The notes: generated by a model from the sequence alone, not told the origin. Numbered from the stretch's first letter, positions 55,536 to 64,000 are shown. The stretch is 64,000 nt of DNA from Flavobacterium enshiense (GCF_022836875.1 NZ_CP090376.1:2914001-2978000), one strand, 5' to 3'. Numbers and translations: made by a program.

Positions 55536-56363
55536 ATGAAAAAATTAATCGCATATAGTTATATAATCGTCTTACTGATTTTCAGCTACGGATGCGAAGA
55601 AGTTGTAGATGTGGAATTGCAAAATGACGAACCGAAATTAGTTATCGATGCTGTGATAAAATGGCAAAAAGAAACCGCCGGAGAAACACAAACCATTAAA
55701 TTAAGCCTTACCAATGACTTTTATTCCAGCGAAATTGTCTTTGCAACAGGTGCATTGGTTACCGTAACCAATAGCTCGAACACCGTTTTTAATTTTATTG
55801 AGGTACCCGACACCGGCGATTATGTATGCAATAATTTTGTTCCGGTCATAAACGAGGAATACACCTTGCATGTTCAATATAACGGCCAAAATTACACCTC
55901 CACGAACAAACTGTATGCAACACCAAACATCGAATATGTCGAACAGCAAGTCGTTCCCGATATTGATGGCTCAGATATAATTCAAGTTAAATTTTATTAT
56001 CAGGACAACCCCGAAGAAGACAATTTTTATTTGATCGGTGTAAAAAACCCTAACAAAAGAAATCCTGACTATGGGGTTATGAGCGATGAATTCTTTCAAG
56101 GAAATATCATGTTTGGATTTTATTACAGTGATGACACAACACATGGGTCTACGTTATCGCTTCAACTGCAAGGAATCTCAAACGGTTATTATGATTACAT
56201 GAACAAACTGATTACTATTTCCAGTACTAATTCAGGAAATCCGTATTCGACGCCGCCAGCTACCGTACGGGGAAATATTGTCAATGAAACCAACCCCGAT
56301 AATTATCCGTTAGGTTATTTTAGCTTAGGCGAAGTTGATTTACAGGATTATCCCGTACAATAA
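55536..56363 (+). CDS. DUF4249 lipoprotein, partner of the TonB receptor
   Basis: 275 residues, lipoprotein signal peptide ending in SYGC (Cys20). The DUF4249 pattern is clear: CEEVVDVELQNDEPKLVIDA, TQTIKLSLTNDFYSSEIV, GALVTVTNSSNTVFNFIEV, then PVINEEYTLHVQYNGQNYTS. The protein is a beta-sandwich type domain of unknown function. It lies 4 nt after the receptor gene, so it is translated from the same mRNA and probably works with the receptor in ligand capture. C-terminus LGYFSLGEVDLQDYPVQ matches the usual end. Confidence 0.87.
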   Translation: MKKLIAYSYIIVLLIFSYGCEEVVDVELQNDEPKLVIDAVIKWQKETAGETQTIKLSLTNDFYSSEIVFATGALVTVTNSSNTVFNFIEVPDTGDYVCNNFVPVINEEYTLHVQYNGQNYTSTNKLYATPNIEYVEQQVVPDIDGSDIIQVKFYYQDNPEEDNFYLIGVKNPNKRNPDYGVMSDEFFQGNIMFGFYYSDDTTHGSTLSLQLQGISNGYYDYMNKLITISSTNSGNPYSTPPATVRGNIVNETNPDNYPLGYFSLGEVDLQDYPVQ

Positions 56364-56389
56364 TTATCTTTGACAAAAATAATCCGAAA

Positions 56390-57052
56390 ATGTCTTCACA
56401 TCATATAGTCCGCGACGATCAGGAACCTGCTTTAATCATTGCCAACGGCGCTCCGTGCAGCGAAGAATTATTGGGCCAGCTTTTGGAATGGTCACCGTTT
56501 GTCATTGTGTTGGACAGTGCCATAGAACGCGTCCTTAAATTAAACATCAAAGTAGATGTTCTTTTGGGTGATTTCGACAGAGGATTCAATGCACAACACT
56601 ATCTGAAAAAGCAATATCCGTTGGAAATTGTACATACACCTGATCAAGACAAAACCGATCTGGAAAAAGCCTTCGATTATCTCATCGAAAAAGGCCATAA
56701 AGCAGTAAATGTGATTTGGGCTACCGGAAGAAGGGCTGATCACACCCTTAACAATATCACGAACATTGTGCGTTATCGGGACTACCTGAAAATAGTCATT
56801 CTTGATGATCACTCCAAAATTTTCCTGTTACCAAAACATTTCCAGAAATGGTACCCAAAAGACAGCATCATCTCGTTAATGCCTATTGGAGAAGTGACCG
56901 GAATCCATTCTGAAAACCTGTTCTATCCGCTGGAAAACGATACCCTGACCATCGGGTTCCGCTCGGGAAGCAGCAACCATGCCAAGGAAGACGGACTGGT
57001 AACCATCAACCATGATAAAGGCGACTTACTATTGATAGAATCATTGGATTAG
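56390..57052 (+). CDS. Thiamine pyrophosphokinase
   Basis: 220 residues, the family's usual length. Transfers pyrophosphate from ATP to thiamine to give thiamine diphosphate. Key motifs: the ATP/Mg site DVLLGDFDRGF (GDFD), HTPDQDKTDLEKAFDYLI, and ATGRRADHTLNNITNI, which is the GxRxDHTLxN substrate loop. The C-terminal thiamine-binding barrel holds VTGIHSENLFYPLENDTL and SGSSNHAKEDGLVTI. Cytoplasmic. A possible -7 box (TATCTTTG, 56365-56372) is 17 nt before the ATG, so it may be independent of the receptor operon. Closed by the terminator at 57112-57143. Confidence 0.93.
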   Translation: MSSHHIVRDDQEPALIIANGAPCSEELLGQLLEWSPFVIVLDSAIERVLKLNIKVDVLLGDFDRGFNAQHYLKKQYPLEIVHTPDQDKTDLEKAFDYLIEKGHKAVNVIWATGRRADHTLNNITNIVRYRDYLKIVILDDHSKIFLLPKHFQKWYPKDSIISLMPIGEVTGIHSENLFYPLENDTLTIGFRSGSSNHAKEDGLVTINHDKGDLLLIESLD

Positions 57053-57111
57053 ATCACCCTTTAAGTCTTCAAAAAGCATTCAAACGATATAGGTCGAGTG
57101 CCAGATATTCG

Positions 57112-57143
57112 AAAATCGGACTTTGATAAGTCCGATTTTTTTT
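57112..57143 (+). terminator. Terminator of the thiamine pyrophosphokinase gene
   Basis: 11-bp stem AAATCGGACTT / AAGTCCGATTT with a TGAT loop, followed by a run of Ts. It overlaps the unlikely 5' extension of the next gene. Confidence 0.93.
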
Positions 57144-57184
57144 ATAATTTTCAGATAAATCCATTTTATTTATTATTGATAGCC

Positions 57185-58489
57185 ATGAAAAAACTTCTGG
57201 AATATCTGAATTTAGAAAACGAGACTGGCGACTTCGATGTCATTCACGATCAAATTGAAAAGGACATCATTTTCAAAGGGACAAACCTCTGGATATTGGT
57301 TTTGGCCATTTTTGTAGCCTCGGTAGGCTTAAACACGAATTCGACAGCTGTTATTATTGGTGCGATGTTGATATCTCCTTTAATGGGGCCCATCAATGGC
57401 ATGGGTTACAGTGTGGCTACATACAATTTTCCGTTATTTAAAACCGCTTTGAAAAACTTTAGTTTTGCAGTTCTTGCCAGCTTAGTTGCCTCCACCCTTT
57501 ATTTCACTATCAGTCCACTATCTGCAGCACATTCCGAATTATTGGCCCGCACCAGTCCCACCATTTACGATGTATTAATAGCATTTTTTGGCGGATTGGC
57601 AGGAATTATAGCCATCAGCACGACACAAAAGGGAAATGTACTTCCAGGAGTTGCCATCGCCACAGCGTTAATGCCTCCATTGTGTACAGCAGGTTACGGA
57701 CTGGCGACTCGGCAATATGATTTTTTTCTGGGTGCCTTTTATCTGTTTGCCATAAACACCGTTTTTATAGCACTTTCATCTGCTCTGATTTGCCAGTTTC
57801 TTGAATTCCCAATAAGAACCCCCATAGAGGAGAAAAGAAAACGAAAAATTAACCATATTATCTCGCTGATTATCCTCATTACTATCATACCCAGTATTTA
57901 CTTTGGGCACAAATTGGTAGAAAACGAGAAATTCACCGAAAAATCAAAAAAAATCATCGAAAGCATTGCAATTTTCGAAGGTAATTATCTCTTAAAAAGC
58001 AAAATCGATGCTCCCGAAAAAAAACTGACTTTGGGATTCGCTGGAAACCTCCTGGATAAAGGATATAAATCAAAAATCTATAAAAAAGCAAAAGATTTTG
58101 GTCTCGACAGTACCAACATTGTTTTCCAGAAAGCACTGACTTTTAGTACCAAAAAGGAATTATCAAAATCGGAAGACCTTCAAAGTGAAGTCAGTCGCTT
58201 AAAAACCTTCATCGAAGCCAAAAAGAAAACAAACGACAGCTTAACTCAAATTGGCAACCAGCTTTTAAAAGAGATTAAATCGATATACCCTGATTTAGAG
58301 GGCTGTGCATTTGCCAAAACCGAATACTTCACCACAAAAGACACGGTCACAAAACCAACTCACCTTGTTACTTTTACGAGTACGCGTCCCTTTAACGAGA
58401 AAGAAAAACAAAAAATCAAAGAATGGCTTTCCAGTCGCTTGAATTCAGACGATGTAAAAATCCTGATTGAAAAAAAAGATACTAAATAA
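57185..58489 (+). CDS. DUF389 membrane protein
   Basis: 434 residues from the ATG at 57185 (MKKLLEYLNLENETGDFDVI); the frame from 57098 would start inside the terminator. The DUF389 core has LVLAIFVASVGLNTNSTAVI, GAMLISPLMGPINGMGYSVA, FFGGLAGIIAISTTQKGNVL and PGVAIATALMPPLCTAGYGL; its glycines and prolines are family constants. About six membrane helices fill ~35-275, then a soluble domain of ~155 residues (helical, lysine-rich). Function is not established. It ends 45 nt before uvrB, which has its own -7 box. Confidence 0.88.
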   Translation: MKKLLEYLNLENETGDFDVIHDQIEKDIIFKGTNLWILVLAIFVASVGLNTNSTAVIIGAMLISPLMGPINGMGYSVATYNFPLFKTALKNFSFAVLASLVASTLYFTISPLSAAHSELLARTSPTIYDVLIAFFGGLAGIIAISTTQKGNVLPGVAIATALMPPLCTAGYGLATRQYDFFLGAFYLFAINTVFIALSSALICQFLEFPIRTPIEEKRKRKINHIISLIILITIIPSIYFGHKLVENEKFTEKSKKIIESIAIFEGNYLLKSKIDAPEKKLTLGFAGNLLDKGYKSKIYKKAKDFGLDSTNIVFQKALTFSTKKELSKSEDLQSEVSRLKTFIEAKKKTNDSLTQIGNQLLKEIKSIYPDLEGCAFAKTEYFTTKDTVTKPTHLVTFTSTRPFNEKEKQKIKEWLSSRLNSDDVKILIEKKDTK

Positions 58490-58495
58490 TCTCTG

Positions 58496-58503
58496 TATCT
58501 TTG
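58496..58503 (+). promoter_or_regulatory. -7 box of uvrB
   Basis: TATCTTTG followed by CA, the strongest form of the Bacteroidota -7 box, 31 nt before the ATG. No -33 TTG at standard distance. Confidence 0.55.
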
Positions 58504-58534
58504 CAGTACATCCTCAAACAGGAACGTATTAAAA

Positions 58535-60523
58535 ATGAAATTCCAAGTTGTTTCCGAATTTGCTCCGATGGGAGACCAGCCGCAAGCCATTGATAAATTA
58601 GCTAAAGGGCTTATTAATGGCGAAAAATACCAAACGCTGCTTGGAGTTACCGGTTCCGGAAAAACATTTTCAGTTGCCAATGTAATTCAGGAAGTACAGC
58701 GTCCGACATTAGTTCTAGCACACAACAAAACACTGGCAGCGCAGTTGTATTCGGAATTCAAACAGTTCTTTCCGAACAACTCCGTACAATATTTCGTTTC
58801 CTATTACGACTACTATCAGCCCGAAGCCTTTATTCCGGTAACGGGAACCTATATCGAGAAAGATTTATCCATCAACGACGAACTGGAAAAACTGCGTTTA
58901 AGCACCACCTCTGCCCTGCTTTCAGGACGACGTGATGTGTTAGTAGTGGCTTCTGTTTCGTGTTTATATGGTATCGGAAATCCTGTGGAATTTCAGAAAA
59001 ACGTGGTTTCGTTAGAGAAAAATCAAATGATTTCGCGTACAAAATTACTACATCGCCTGGTGCAGAGTTTGTATTCCAGAACCGAAGCCGAATTTACCCC
59101 GGGAACCTTCCGTATCAAAGGCGATACCGTGGATATTTTCCCAAGTTATGGCGATGAGCCGTTCCGAATTCACTTTTTCGGCGACGAAATTGAAGAAATT
59201 GAAGCCTTCGATTCTAAAACATCACAGGTTCTTGAGAAATACGAGAAGCTCACGATTTATCCGGCCAATATGTTCGTAACCTCTCCTGATGTATTGCAGA
59301 ATGCGATTTGGGAAATTCAACAGGATCTGGTAAAACAGGTAGACTATTTCAAGGAAATCGGCAAACATCTCGAAGCAAAACGCTTGGAAGAACGTACCAA
59401 TTTCGATCTGGAAATGATACGCGAATTAGGCTATTGCTCCGGAATTGAAAATTATTCCCGCTATTTGGACGGAAGACAACCAGGAACCAGACCTTTCTGT
59501 CTGATCGACTATTTCCCGGACGACTATCTGATGGTTATTGATGAAAGTCACGTTACCATTTCCCAGGTTCATGCCATGTACGGTGGTGACCGAAGCCGAA
59601 AAGAAAATCTGGTGGAATACGGTTTCCGATTACCCGCAGCGATGGACAACCGTCCGCTCAAGTTTGAAGAATTCGAAGCACTTCAAAATCAAGTAATTTA
59701 TGTATCGGCCACTCCGGCAGATTATGAATTGCAGAAATCGGAAGGGATTTATGTGGAACAGGTTATCCGCCCAACAGGACTTCTTGACCCGATTATAGAA
59801 ATCCGCCCGAGTTTAAACCAGATTGACGATTTAATCGAAGAAATACAGTTACGATGCGAAGCCGATGAGCGTGTTTTGGTAACCACTTTAACCAAACGCA
59901 TGGCCGAAGAGCTGACCAAATATTTAGCGAAAGTTTCTATTCGTTGCCGTTACATTCATAGTGATGTTGATACCTTGGAACGTGTGGAAATCATGCAGGA
60001 TTTGCGTAAAGGCTTGTTTGATGTACTGATTGGGGTGAACTTACTCCGTGAAGGCTTGGATTTACCTGAAGTATCGCTGGTAGCCATTTTGGATGCCGAT
60101 AAAGAAGGTTTCCTGCGCAGTCATCGTTCGCTGACACAAACCGTAGGTCGTGCGGCACGTAACGTTAATGGAAAAGCCATCATGTATGCTGATAAGATTA
60201 CGGCATCGATGCAAAAAACCATTGACGAAACCAATTACCGCAGAAGCAAGCAGATGAGCTACAACAAGAAGAACAACCTAGTTCCGCAAGCCCTGAAGAA
60301 AAGTCTGGGCAATGTTTTGGCCGGCAATTCAGTTTCCACACAATACTTCGAGGACAAGGCCCTTAAAGCTGCAGAACCAGAAAGCCTGTATCTATCAAAA
60401 CCGGAAATCGAAAAGAAAATCCGTGAACTCCGAAAAAGCATGGAAAAAGCAGCCAAGGAACTCGACTTCATGCAGGCAGCCAAACTAAGGGATGAAATAA
60501 AACTATTACAGGATAAATTGTAA
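58535..60523 (+). CDS. uvrB: UvrABC excinuclease subunit B
   Basis: 662 residues, standard length. Helicase-like damage-verification subunit of nucleotide excision repair, loaded by UvrA and cut by UvrC. Motifs: Walker A GVTGSGKTFSVANV, the DNA-wrapping beta-hairpin YYDYYQPEAFIPVTGTYIEK, Walker B MVIDESHVT, motif V NLLREGLDLPEVSLVAILDA and motif VI TQTVGRAARN. The C-terminal UVR domain (EKKIRELRKSMEKAAKELDF, MQAAKLRDEIK) binds UvrC. No obvious SOS box was seen upstream. Confidence 0.98.
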   Translation: MKFQVVSEFAPMGDQPQAIDKLAKGLINGEKYQTLLGVTGSGKTFSVANVIQEVQRPTLVLAHNKTLAAQLYSEFKQFFPNNSVQYFVSYYDYYQPEAFIPVTGTYIEKDLSINDELEKLRLSTTSALLSGRRDVLVVASVSCLYGIGNPVEFQKNVVSLEKNQMISRTKLLHRLVQSLYSRTEAEFTPGTFRIKGDTVDIFPSYGDEPFRIHFFGDEIEEIEAFDSKTSQVLEKYEKLTIYPANMFVTSPDVLQNAIWEIQQDLVKQVDYFKEIGKHLEAKRLEERTNFDLEMIRELGYCSGIENYSRYLDGRQPGTRPFCLIDYFPDDYLMVIDESHVTISQVHAMYGGDRSRKENLVEYGFRLPAAMDNRPLKFEEFEALQNQVIYVSATPADYELQKSEGIYVEQVIRPTGLLDPIIEIRPSLNQIDDLIEEIQLRCEADERVLVTTLTKRMAEELTKYLAKVSIRCRYIHSDVDTLERVEIMQDLRKGLFDVLIGVNLLREGLDLPEVSLVAILDADKEGFLRSHRSLTQTVGRAARNVNGKAIMYADKITASMQKTIDETNYRRSKQMSYNKKNNLVPQALKKSLGNVLAGNSVSTQYFEDKALKAAEPESLYLSKPEIEKKIRELRKSMEKAAKELDFMQAAKLRDEIKLLQDKL

Positions 60524-60922
60524 TATTTTCCGTCATCAGAAAAACTATCCCGACCACTTCACAATTGCATCGACCACTGAGGAAAACTTTCGAAACCAAC
60601 CACTACAAAACGTGGTAAACGGCGTTCCCTATCTTTTAAAAAACCGATTATATCTGAAAACACAAATGAGGAAACCCTGCCTCTGACGCCAAATGAGGGT
60701 TCCAATATCAATATCATCAGTCCCGAAAAAGTCAATATCAGCAATTTATGCCGTTTAACAATTCCGAAGCAAAGCCAACAAATAACTTATGGTATTCCAT
60801 GTTGTTTAACTGATTTTTTAAAGTTTTGTCGGTTATTTAACATTTTAAATCAATTAATCCTTAGGCGTTAGTATATTTATAAACTAACTGCAATCTGGCT
60901 TATCATCTTAAACCAACCCTTT
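60524..60922. other. Gene-poor stretch downstream of uvrB
   Basis: A 96-codon open frame on the plus strand runs from after TGA 60578-60580 to TAG 60869-60871 without an ATG (parts read SFKKPIISENTNEETLPLTP and NIIISPEKV-like text). It may be a gene remnant or chance. A TATATTTA (60872-60879) could be a weak -7 box for the next gene. Confidence 0.35.
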
Positions 60923-63109
60923 ATGAAAAAAAGTTATCTTCTCACCTTAGGATTGACATTAAGTACAATCCTTCCTTCACAGGGACAATTAAAACCTCAA
61001 ACGGCACCCGAAAAAGTGGTAACCGATGAATATTTCGGCGTTAAACTTGAAGATCCGTATCGTTATCTTGAAAACCTAAGTGATCCGAAAGTAGTGGAAT
61101 GGATGAAATCCAACGCTAATTATGCAAGAACAAAAATTGATCAGATTTCTGAGCGACAAAAGCTCATTGCAAAACTGAATGAGCTTGACAAACGAAAAGA
61201 AAGTGTTATTACCAATTTACAGATCACAGAAAACGACAATTATTTCTATTTGAAAAGAAAAGCCAACGAAGAAAATGGAAAACTATACCATCGACTAGGA
61301 TTTAAGGGAGATGAAAAATTACTTTTTGATCCCGAAACGTATAAAAAATCAGACGGATTAAATTATAGTATCAGTTCCATTACTCCAAATGAAAAAGGAG
61401 ATAAAGTTGCTTTTGAAATTGCGCCAAGCGGTTCTGAGAGTGCCGAACTGTTAATTATAAACACTAGTGGAAAATTGTATCCGGAAGTTTACAACAGATG
61501 CTGGTTCAGCTCGCCCTCCTGGCTTCCTGACGGCAATTCATTCACATACAGCAGATTAAATTCTTCTGATGTAACTGATGTAAATCGTTTATTAAATTCG
61601 AAAGCATTTTATCATAAACTAGGTGATGATCCGAAAAAAGATGTCGAATTCTTTTCTAACAGTACCAATCCGGAACTCAATATCGGTCCTGAAGAATTTC
61701 CGATCAACTACTACCATAAAAATTCAAACAAAAATTATGGTCTTGTTGTTACTGTAGACAAAAGACTTAAATTATACACCTCTGATTACAAAAATGACTT
61801 CAGTCCAACCAAATGGACTACTTTAGTTGATAAAAAAGATGAAGTCGTAAATTTTGCTGTAGACAAAGAATTTATTTATTATCAGACTTTTAAAAATGCT
61901 TCCAATTACAAGATTATTAAAGTTCCTATAGCAAACCCAAACATCGAAAATGCGGTCACTGTCATTGAAGAACCTAAAAACGGAAACATTACAGCTTTTA
62001 CCGTTACAAAAGACGGCCTTTATTATTCCGTAACGGAAAATGGCGTTCAGGCCAAAGTATATTTTCTAGCTAAGGAAAAATCTGTTCCCTCAGAGGTGAA
62101 ATTACCGTTTGAAGCAGGGTCGGCTAGCTTATCGGCTATTAGTGAAAACAGAGGTGATATCTGGGTAACAATTTCAGGCTGGACATCGCCTACAAAACGC
62201 TACCAGTACAACCCAGCAACAAATTCATTTGCATTTCAACCGCTAACGAAACAAATTGAGTATCCCGAATTTAAAAATATGGTTTCCAAAGAGGTAATGG
62301 TACCATCGCATGATGGAACAATGATACCTGTTTCGATTATCTATAATAAAAACATGAAACTTAATGGAAACAATCCTGTTCTTATGATGGGATATGGAGC
62401 TTATGGGATGTCATTACAACCTTGGTTTAGTCCCGGATTTATATTATCGTATTGTGCTTATGACGGTATTTTTGTGATCCCGCACGTAAGAGGCGGCGGT
62501 GAATTGGGTGATGCATGGCACAAAGGCGGTCAGAAAACAACTAAACCAAATACTTGGAAAGATTTTATAGCTTCTGCAGAATACTTAATTCGGGAAAAAT
62601 ATACTTCTACAAACAGAATTGCAATATTAGGCGGAAGTGCAGGTGGAATATTGATTGGCCGGGCATTAACTGAGCGCCCTGATTTATTTGCTGCCGCCAT
62701 TCCTGAAGTCGGGTGTCTGAATACGGTAAGAGCTGAGAACTCCCCTAACGGACCGGGCAATGTTCCAGAATTTGGCTCAGTTAAAAATGAAGAAGAGTTT
62801 AAAGCACTATTGGAAATGGATTCGTTTCATCATGTCAAAAAAGGAACTGCTTATCCGGCGACCTTAATTACAGCAGGAATGAACGACCCTAGAGTTATTG
62901 CTTGGGAACCTTCAAAGTTTGCAGCACGATTACAAAATGCTAACTCATCGGATAAACCAATCCTTTTCCTAACCGATTTTGAAGCAGGACACGGTATGGG
63001 GGACAGTAAAACAAAAGCTTTTGAAAGTATTGGAGACATTATGAGTTTTGCGTATCAGTATACCGGACATCCTAAATTCCAACCTTCTCAAAAAATACAG
63101 AGTCATTAA
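60923..63109 (+). CDS. Exported prolyl oligopeptidase (peptidase S9A)
   Basis: 728 residues. The signal peptide (MKKSYLLTLGLTLSTILPSQ, ending GQ) suggests a periplasmic location. Residues ~28-100 match the S9A N-terminus (DEYFGVKLEDPYRYLENLSD then PKVVEWMKSNA), ~110-440 the seven-bladed propeller, and the hydrolase domain follows. The catalytic triad is visible: Ser in ILGGSAGGILIGRALTERPD, Asp in GMNDPRVIAWEPSKFAARLQ and His in EAGHGMGDSKTKAFES. The oxyanion region GYGAYGMSLQPWFSP and PHVRGGGELGDAWHKGG agree. It cleaves short peptides after proline. Its stop overlaps the convergent TerB-like gene by 4 nt. Confidence 0.95.
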   Translation: MKKSYLLTLGLTLSTILPSQGQLKPQTAPEKVVTDEYFGVKLEDPYRYLENLSDPKVVEWMKSNANYARTKIDQISERQKLIAKLNELDKRKESVITNLQITENDNYFYLKRKANEENGKLYHRLGFKGDEKLLFDPETYKKSDGLNYSISSITPNEKGDKVAFEIAPSGSESAELLIINTSGKLYPEVYNRCWFSSPSWLPDGNSFTYSRLNSSDVTDVNRLLNSKAFYHKLGDDPKKDVEFFSNSTNPELNIGPEEFPINYYHKNSNKNYGLVVTVDKRLKLYTSDYKNDFSPTKWTTLVDKKDEVVNFAVDKEFIYYQTFKNASNYKIIKVPIANPNIENAVTVIEEPKNGNITAFTVTKDGLYYSVTENGVQAKVYFLAKEKSVPSEVKLPFEAGSASLSAISENRGDIWVTISGWTSPTKRYQYNPATNSFAFQPLTKQIEYPEFKNMVSKEVMVPSHDGTMIPVSIIYNKNMKLNGNNPVLMMGYGAYGMSLQPWFSPGFILSYCAYDGIFVIPHVRGGGELGDAWHKGGQKTTKPNTWKDFIASAEYLIREKYTSTNRIAILGGSAGGILIGRALTERPDLFAAAIPEVGCLNTVRAENSPNGPGNVPEFGSVKNEEEFKALLEMDSFHHVKKGTAYPATLITAGMNDPRVIAWEPSKFAARLQNANSSDKPILFLTDFEAGHGMGDSKTKAFESIGDIMSFAYQYTGHPKFQPSQKIQSH

Positions 63110-63507
63110 TTGTGCTGTAATTCAAAAGAAAAGAGCAATTTTTCCGGCTCAATCATTTGGTTTGGTGATTGGGCCATTGCTCTTAAGGTCTTTTTGATTC
63201 CCATAGGATTCAATCCCATATTAATACCAATTTCATTTATAGCCTGTATTTCCCTTTCATGCAGGATACCATCGGAATGCATCAATAAAGCCAAACGATA
63301 AAACTGCATAATACGATGATGTTCGTCTTTAATCACTTTTACGGAGTCACGCTTTCCAAATAATTCAAGAAAAATCTCTTTCTTAATCCCGAGTTCCTGA
63401 GCTACAATCCACAGAAAATCATATTCTCGGTCATGCAATTCACCATCAACCACTGCAAAAGCAATCATTTCGGAAATAAGGCTTATTTTTTCTTCGTAAG
63501 TATCCAT
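63106..63507 (-). CDS. TerB-like small protein
   Basis: 133 residues, all-helical, with the TerB-type paired acidic helices: ISLISEMIAFAVVDGELHDR (aspartate-glutamate metal-site pattern DGELHDRE) and LALLMHSDGILHEREIQAIN with the matching second half SDGILHEREI. TerB is a calcium/metal-binding tellurite-resistance fold. In flavobacteria this gene is sometimes labelled excinuclease subunit B, which does not fit its sequence: there is no helicase motif or UVR domain. Role unknown. The 3' end overlaps the S9 peptidase gene by 4 nt in a convergent layout. Confidence 0.78.
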   Translation of the reverse strand: MDTYEEKISLISEMIAFAVVDGELHDREYDFLWIVAQELGIKKEIFLELFGKRDSVKVIKDEHHRIMQFYRLALLMHSDGILHEREIQAINEIGINMGLNPMGIKKTLRAMAQSPNQMIEPEKLLFSFELQHN

Positions 63508-63559
63508 TCTAACTTTATTTTTTTGCGAAGTTATAACAAAATCTCATTTCTTAAAACTG

Positions 63560-63567
63560 TATCTTTG
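63560..63567 (+). promoter_or_regulatory. -7 box of the DUF1456 gene
   Basis: TATCTTTG, 21 nt before the ATG at 63589, in the 81-nt divergent gap with the TerB-like gene. Confidence 0.5.
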
Positions 63568-63588
63568 TCGAACTTATACTTGAGACTT

Positions 63589-64000
63589 ATGACAAACAAC
63601 GATATATTTAAAAAATTAAGGGTAGCACTGCAATTGCGAGACGATCAAATTGTTACTATTTTGGAATTGGTGGATTTCCGAATTTCGAAAGGGGAAATAG
63701 GTAATTTTTTCCGTAATGAAGACCATCCGAAATACATGGAATGTGGCGACCAGGTTTTACGCAATTTCCTGAACGCTTTAATTATTCATTTACGCGGAAC
63801 AAAGGAAAGCCCTAAAAATCCCTTAGACGTCATAAAAAACCACAAAAACGACGCTCCAAAAACAGAAGAAGGACGAAGAACGGACGACAAACCTAAATTC
63901 TCCAATGAAAAGCCTAAAAGTACAGGCGATAAACCTAAGTCGAAAACCGATTTTAAAAAGTCTGCCTCCAAAGGCAAACCCGCTCCGAAAAAAGAACCAA
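63589..64000 (+). CDS. DUF1456 (YehS-like) protein, 3' end outside window
   Basis: The ATG at 63589 opens a frame that stays open to the window end (137 codons visible). Residues ~1-70 match one DUF1456 domain: NDIFKKLRVALQLRDDQIVT, ILELVDFRISKGEIGNFFRN, YMECGDQVLRNFLNALIIHL. E. coli YehS has two such domains; here only one is followed by a tail rich in Lys, Asp and Pro (DDKPK, NEKPK, GDKPK repeats), probably disordered and basic. Function unknown; a nucleic-acid role is a guess from the tail. Confidence 0.85.
   Translation, partial: MTNNDIFKKLRVALQLRDDQIVTILELVDFRISKGEIGNFFRNEDHPKYMECGDQVLRNFLNALIIHLRGTKESPKNPLDVIKNHKNDAPKTEEGRRTDDKPKFSNEKPKSTGDKPKSKTDFKKSASKGKPAPKKEP

Noticed and set aside
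57098..57184. Upstream extension of the DUF389 gene
   Set aside because: It runs through the terminator hairpin at 57112-57143 and adds no conserved residues.

Overview
The window reads as a chromosomal segment of a low-GC Bacteroidota, most likely a Flavobacteriaceae species close to Flavobacterium. Four things support this. The tmRNA encodes the tag GENNYALAA. Many genes are preceded by the Bacteroidota promoter -7 box TAnnTTTG. Several proteins carry type IX secretion (T9SS) C-terminal sorting domains, next to a PorP/SprF partner. The remaining gene set is also typical of the group (DUF1573, PUR, CsaA, leucine dehydrogenase, monomeric IDH, DUF4468, DUF4249). No tRNA, rRNA, CRISPR array or intact insertion sequence was seen.

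Layout. 1-2.3 kb: 3' part of creD and a convergent saccharopine-dehydrogenase-like gene, sharing a terminator. 2.5-5.0 kb: ssrA (tmRNA), then a gene-poor, accessory-looking stretch with one small exported SHOCT protein and a broken gene. That gene spans 4096-4682 on the minus strand and has an in-frame amber codon and a one-base frameshift; it is recovered only by reading through both lesions. 5.0-10.2 kb: MidA-type methyltransferase, DUF4468 protein, peptidase T, a GNAT acetyltransferase, a YdeI-like protein and a membrane protein. 10.2-13.2 kb (minus): yajC, a DUF1573 lipoprotein, nusB and leucine dehydrogenase. 13.4-17.2 kb: ABC exporter, PUR protein, CsaA, Mpo1-like protein and a thioredoxin-fold protein. 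17.2-21.1 kb: a lineage-specific set of small exported or lipoproteins, with intergenic tandem and dispersed repeats. 21.1-29.2 kb: cyclophilin-FKBP fusion, GNAT, a beta-CASP nuclease/LOG/DUF1569 operon, trmD, rplS and monomeric isocitrate dehydrogenase.

29.5-49.5 kb (all minus) is a 20-kb cell-surface cluster. It holds a 2075-residue protein with a T9SS type A sorting domain, a 2226-residue fibronectin-III/adhesin protein with a type B sorting domain, a PorP/SprF outer-membrane protein, a PorE-like TPR/PD40/OmpA protein, and a 1332-residue Ig/PKD-repeat protein with a type B sorting domain. The likely logic is that the PorP/SprF and OmpA proteins help the T9SS export and anchor the two type B giants. 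The type A protein is separated by a strong terminator.

49.98-56.4 kb is a divergent regulatory unit. A TPR-membrane-AraC regulator and a smaller TPR-membrane protein without a DNA-binding domain face a TonB-dependent receptor plus DUF4249 lipoprotein pair. 56.4-64 kb: thiamine pyrophosphokinase, a DUF389 membrane protein, uvrB, an exported S9 prolyl oligopeptidase, a TerB-like protein and the 5' part of a DUF1456 gene cut by the window end.

The least explained material is the set of intergenic repeats: a nested repeat at 29311-29400, a CCCTTTT array in the trmD promoter, a 21-bp tandem array and a 42-bp dispersed repeat near 19-21 kb, and a 13-bp array in a lipoprotein leader. The ssrA-adjacent decayed region, the TPR/AraC pair and the adhesin cluster also stand out. 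All family assignments come from reading motifs; no database search was run.
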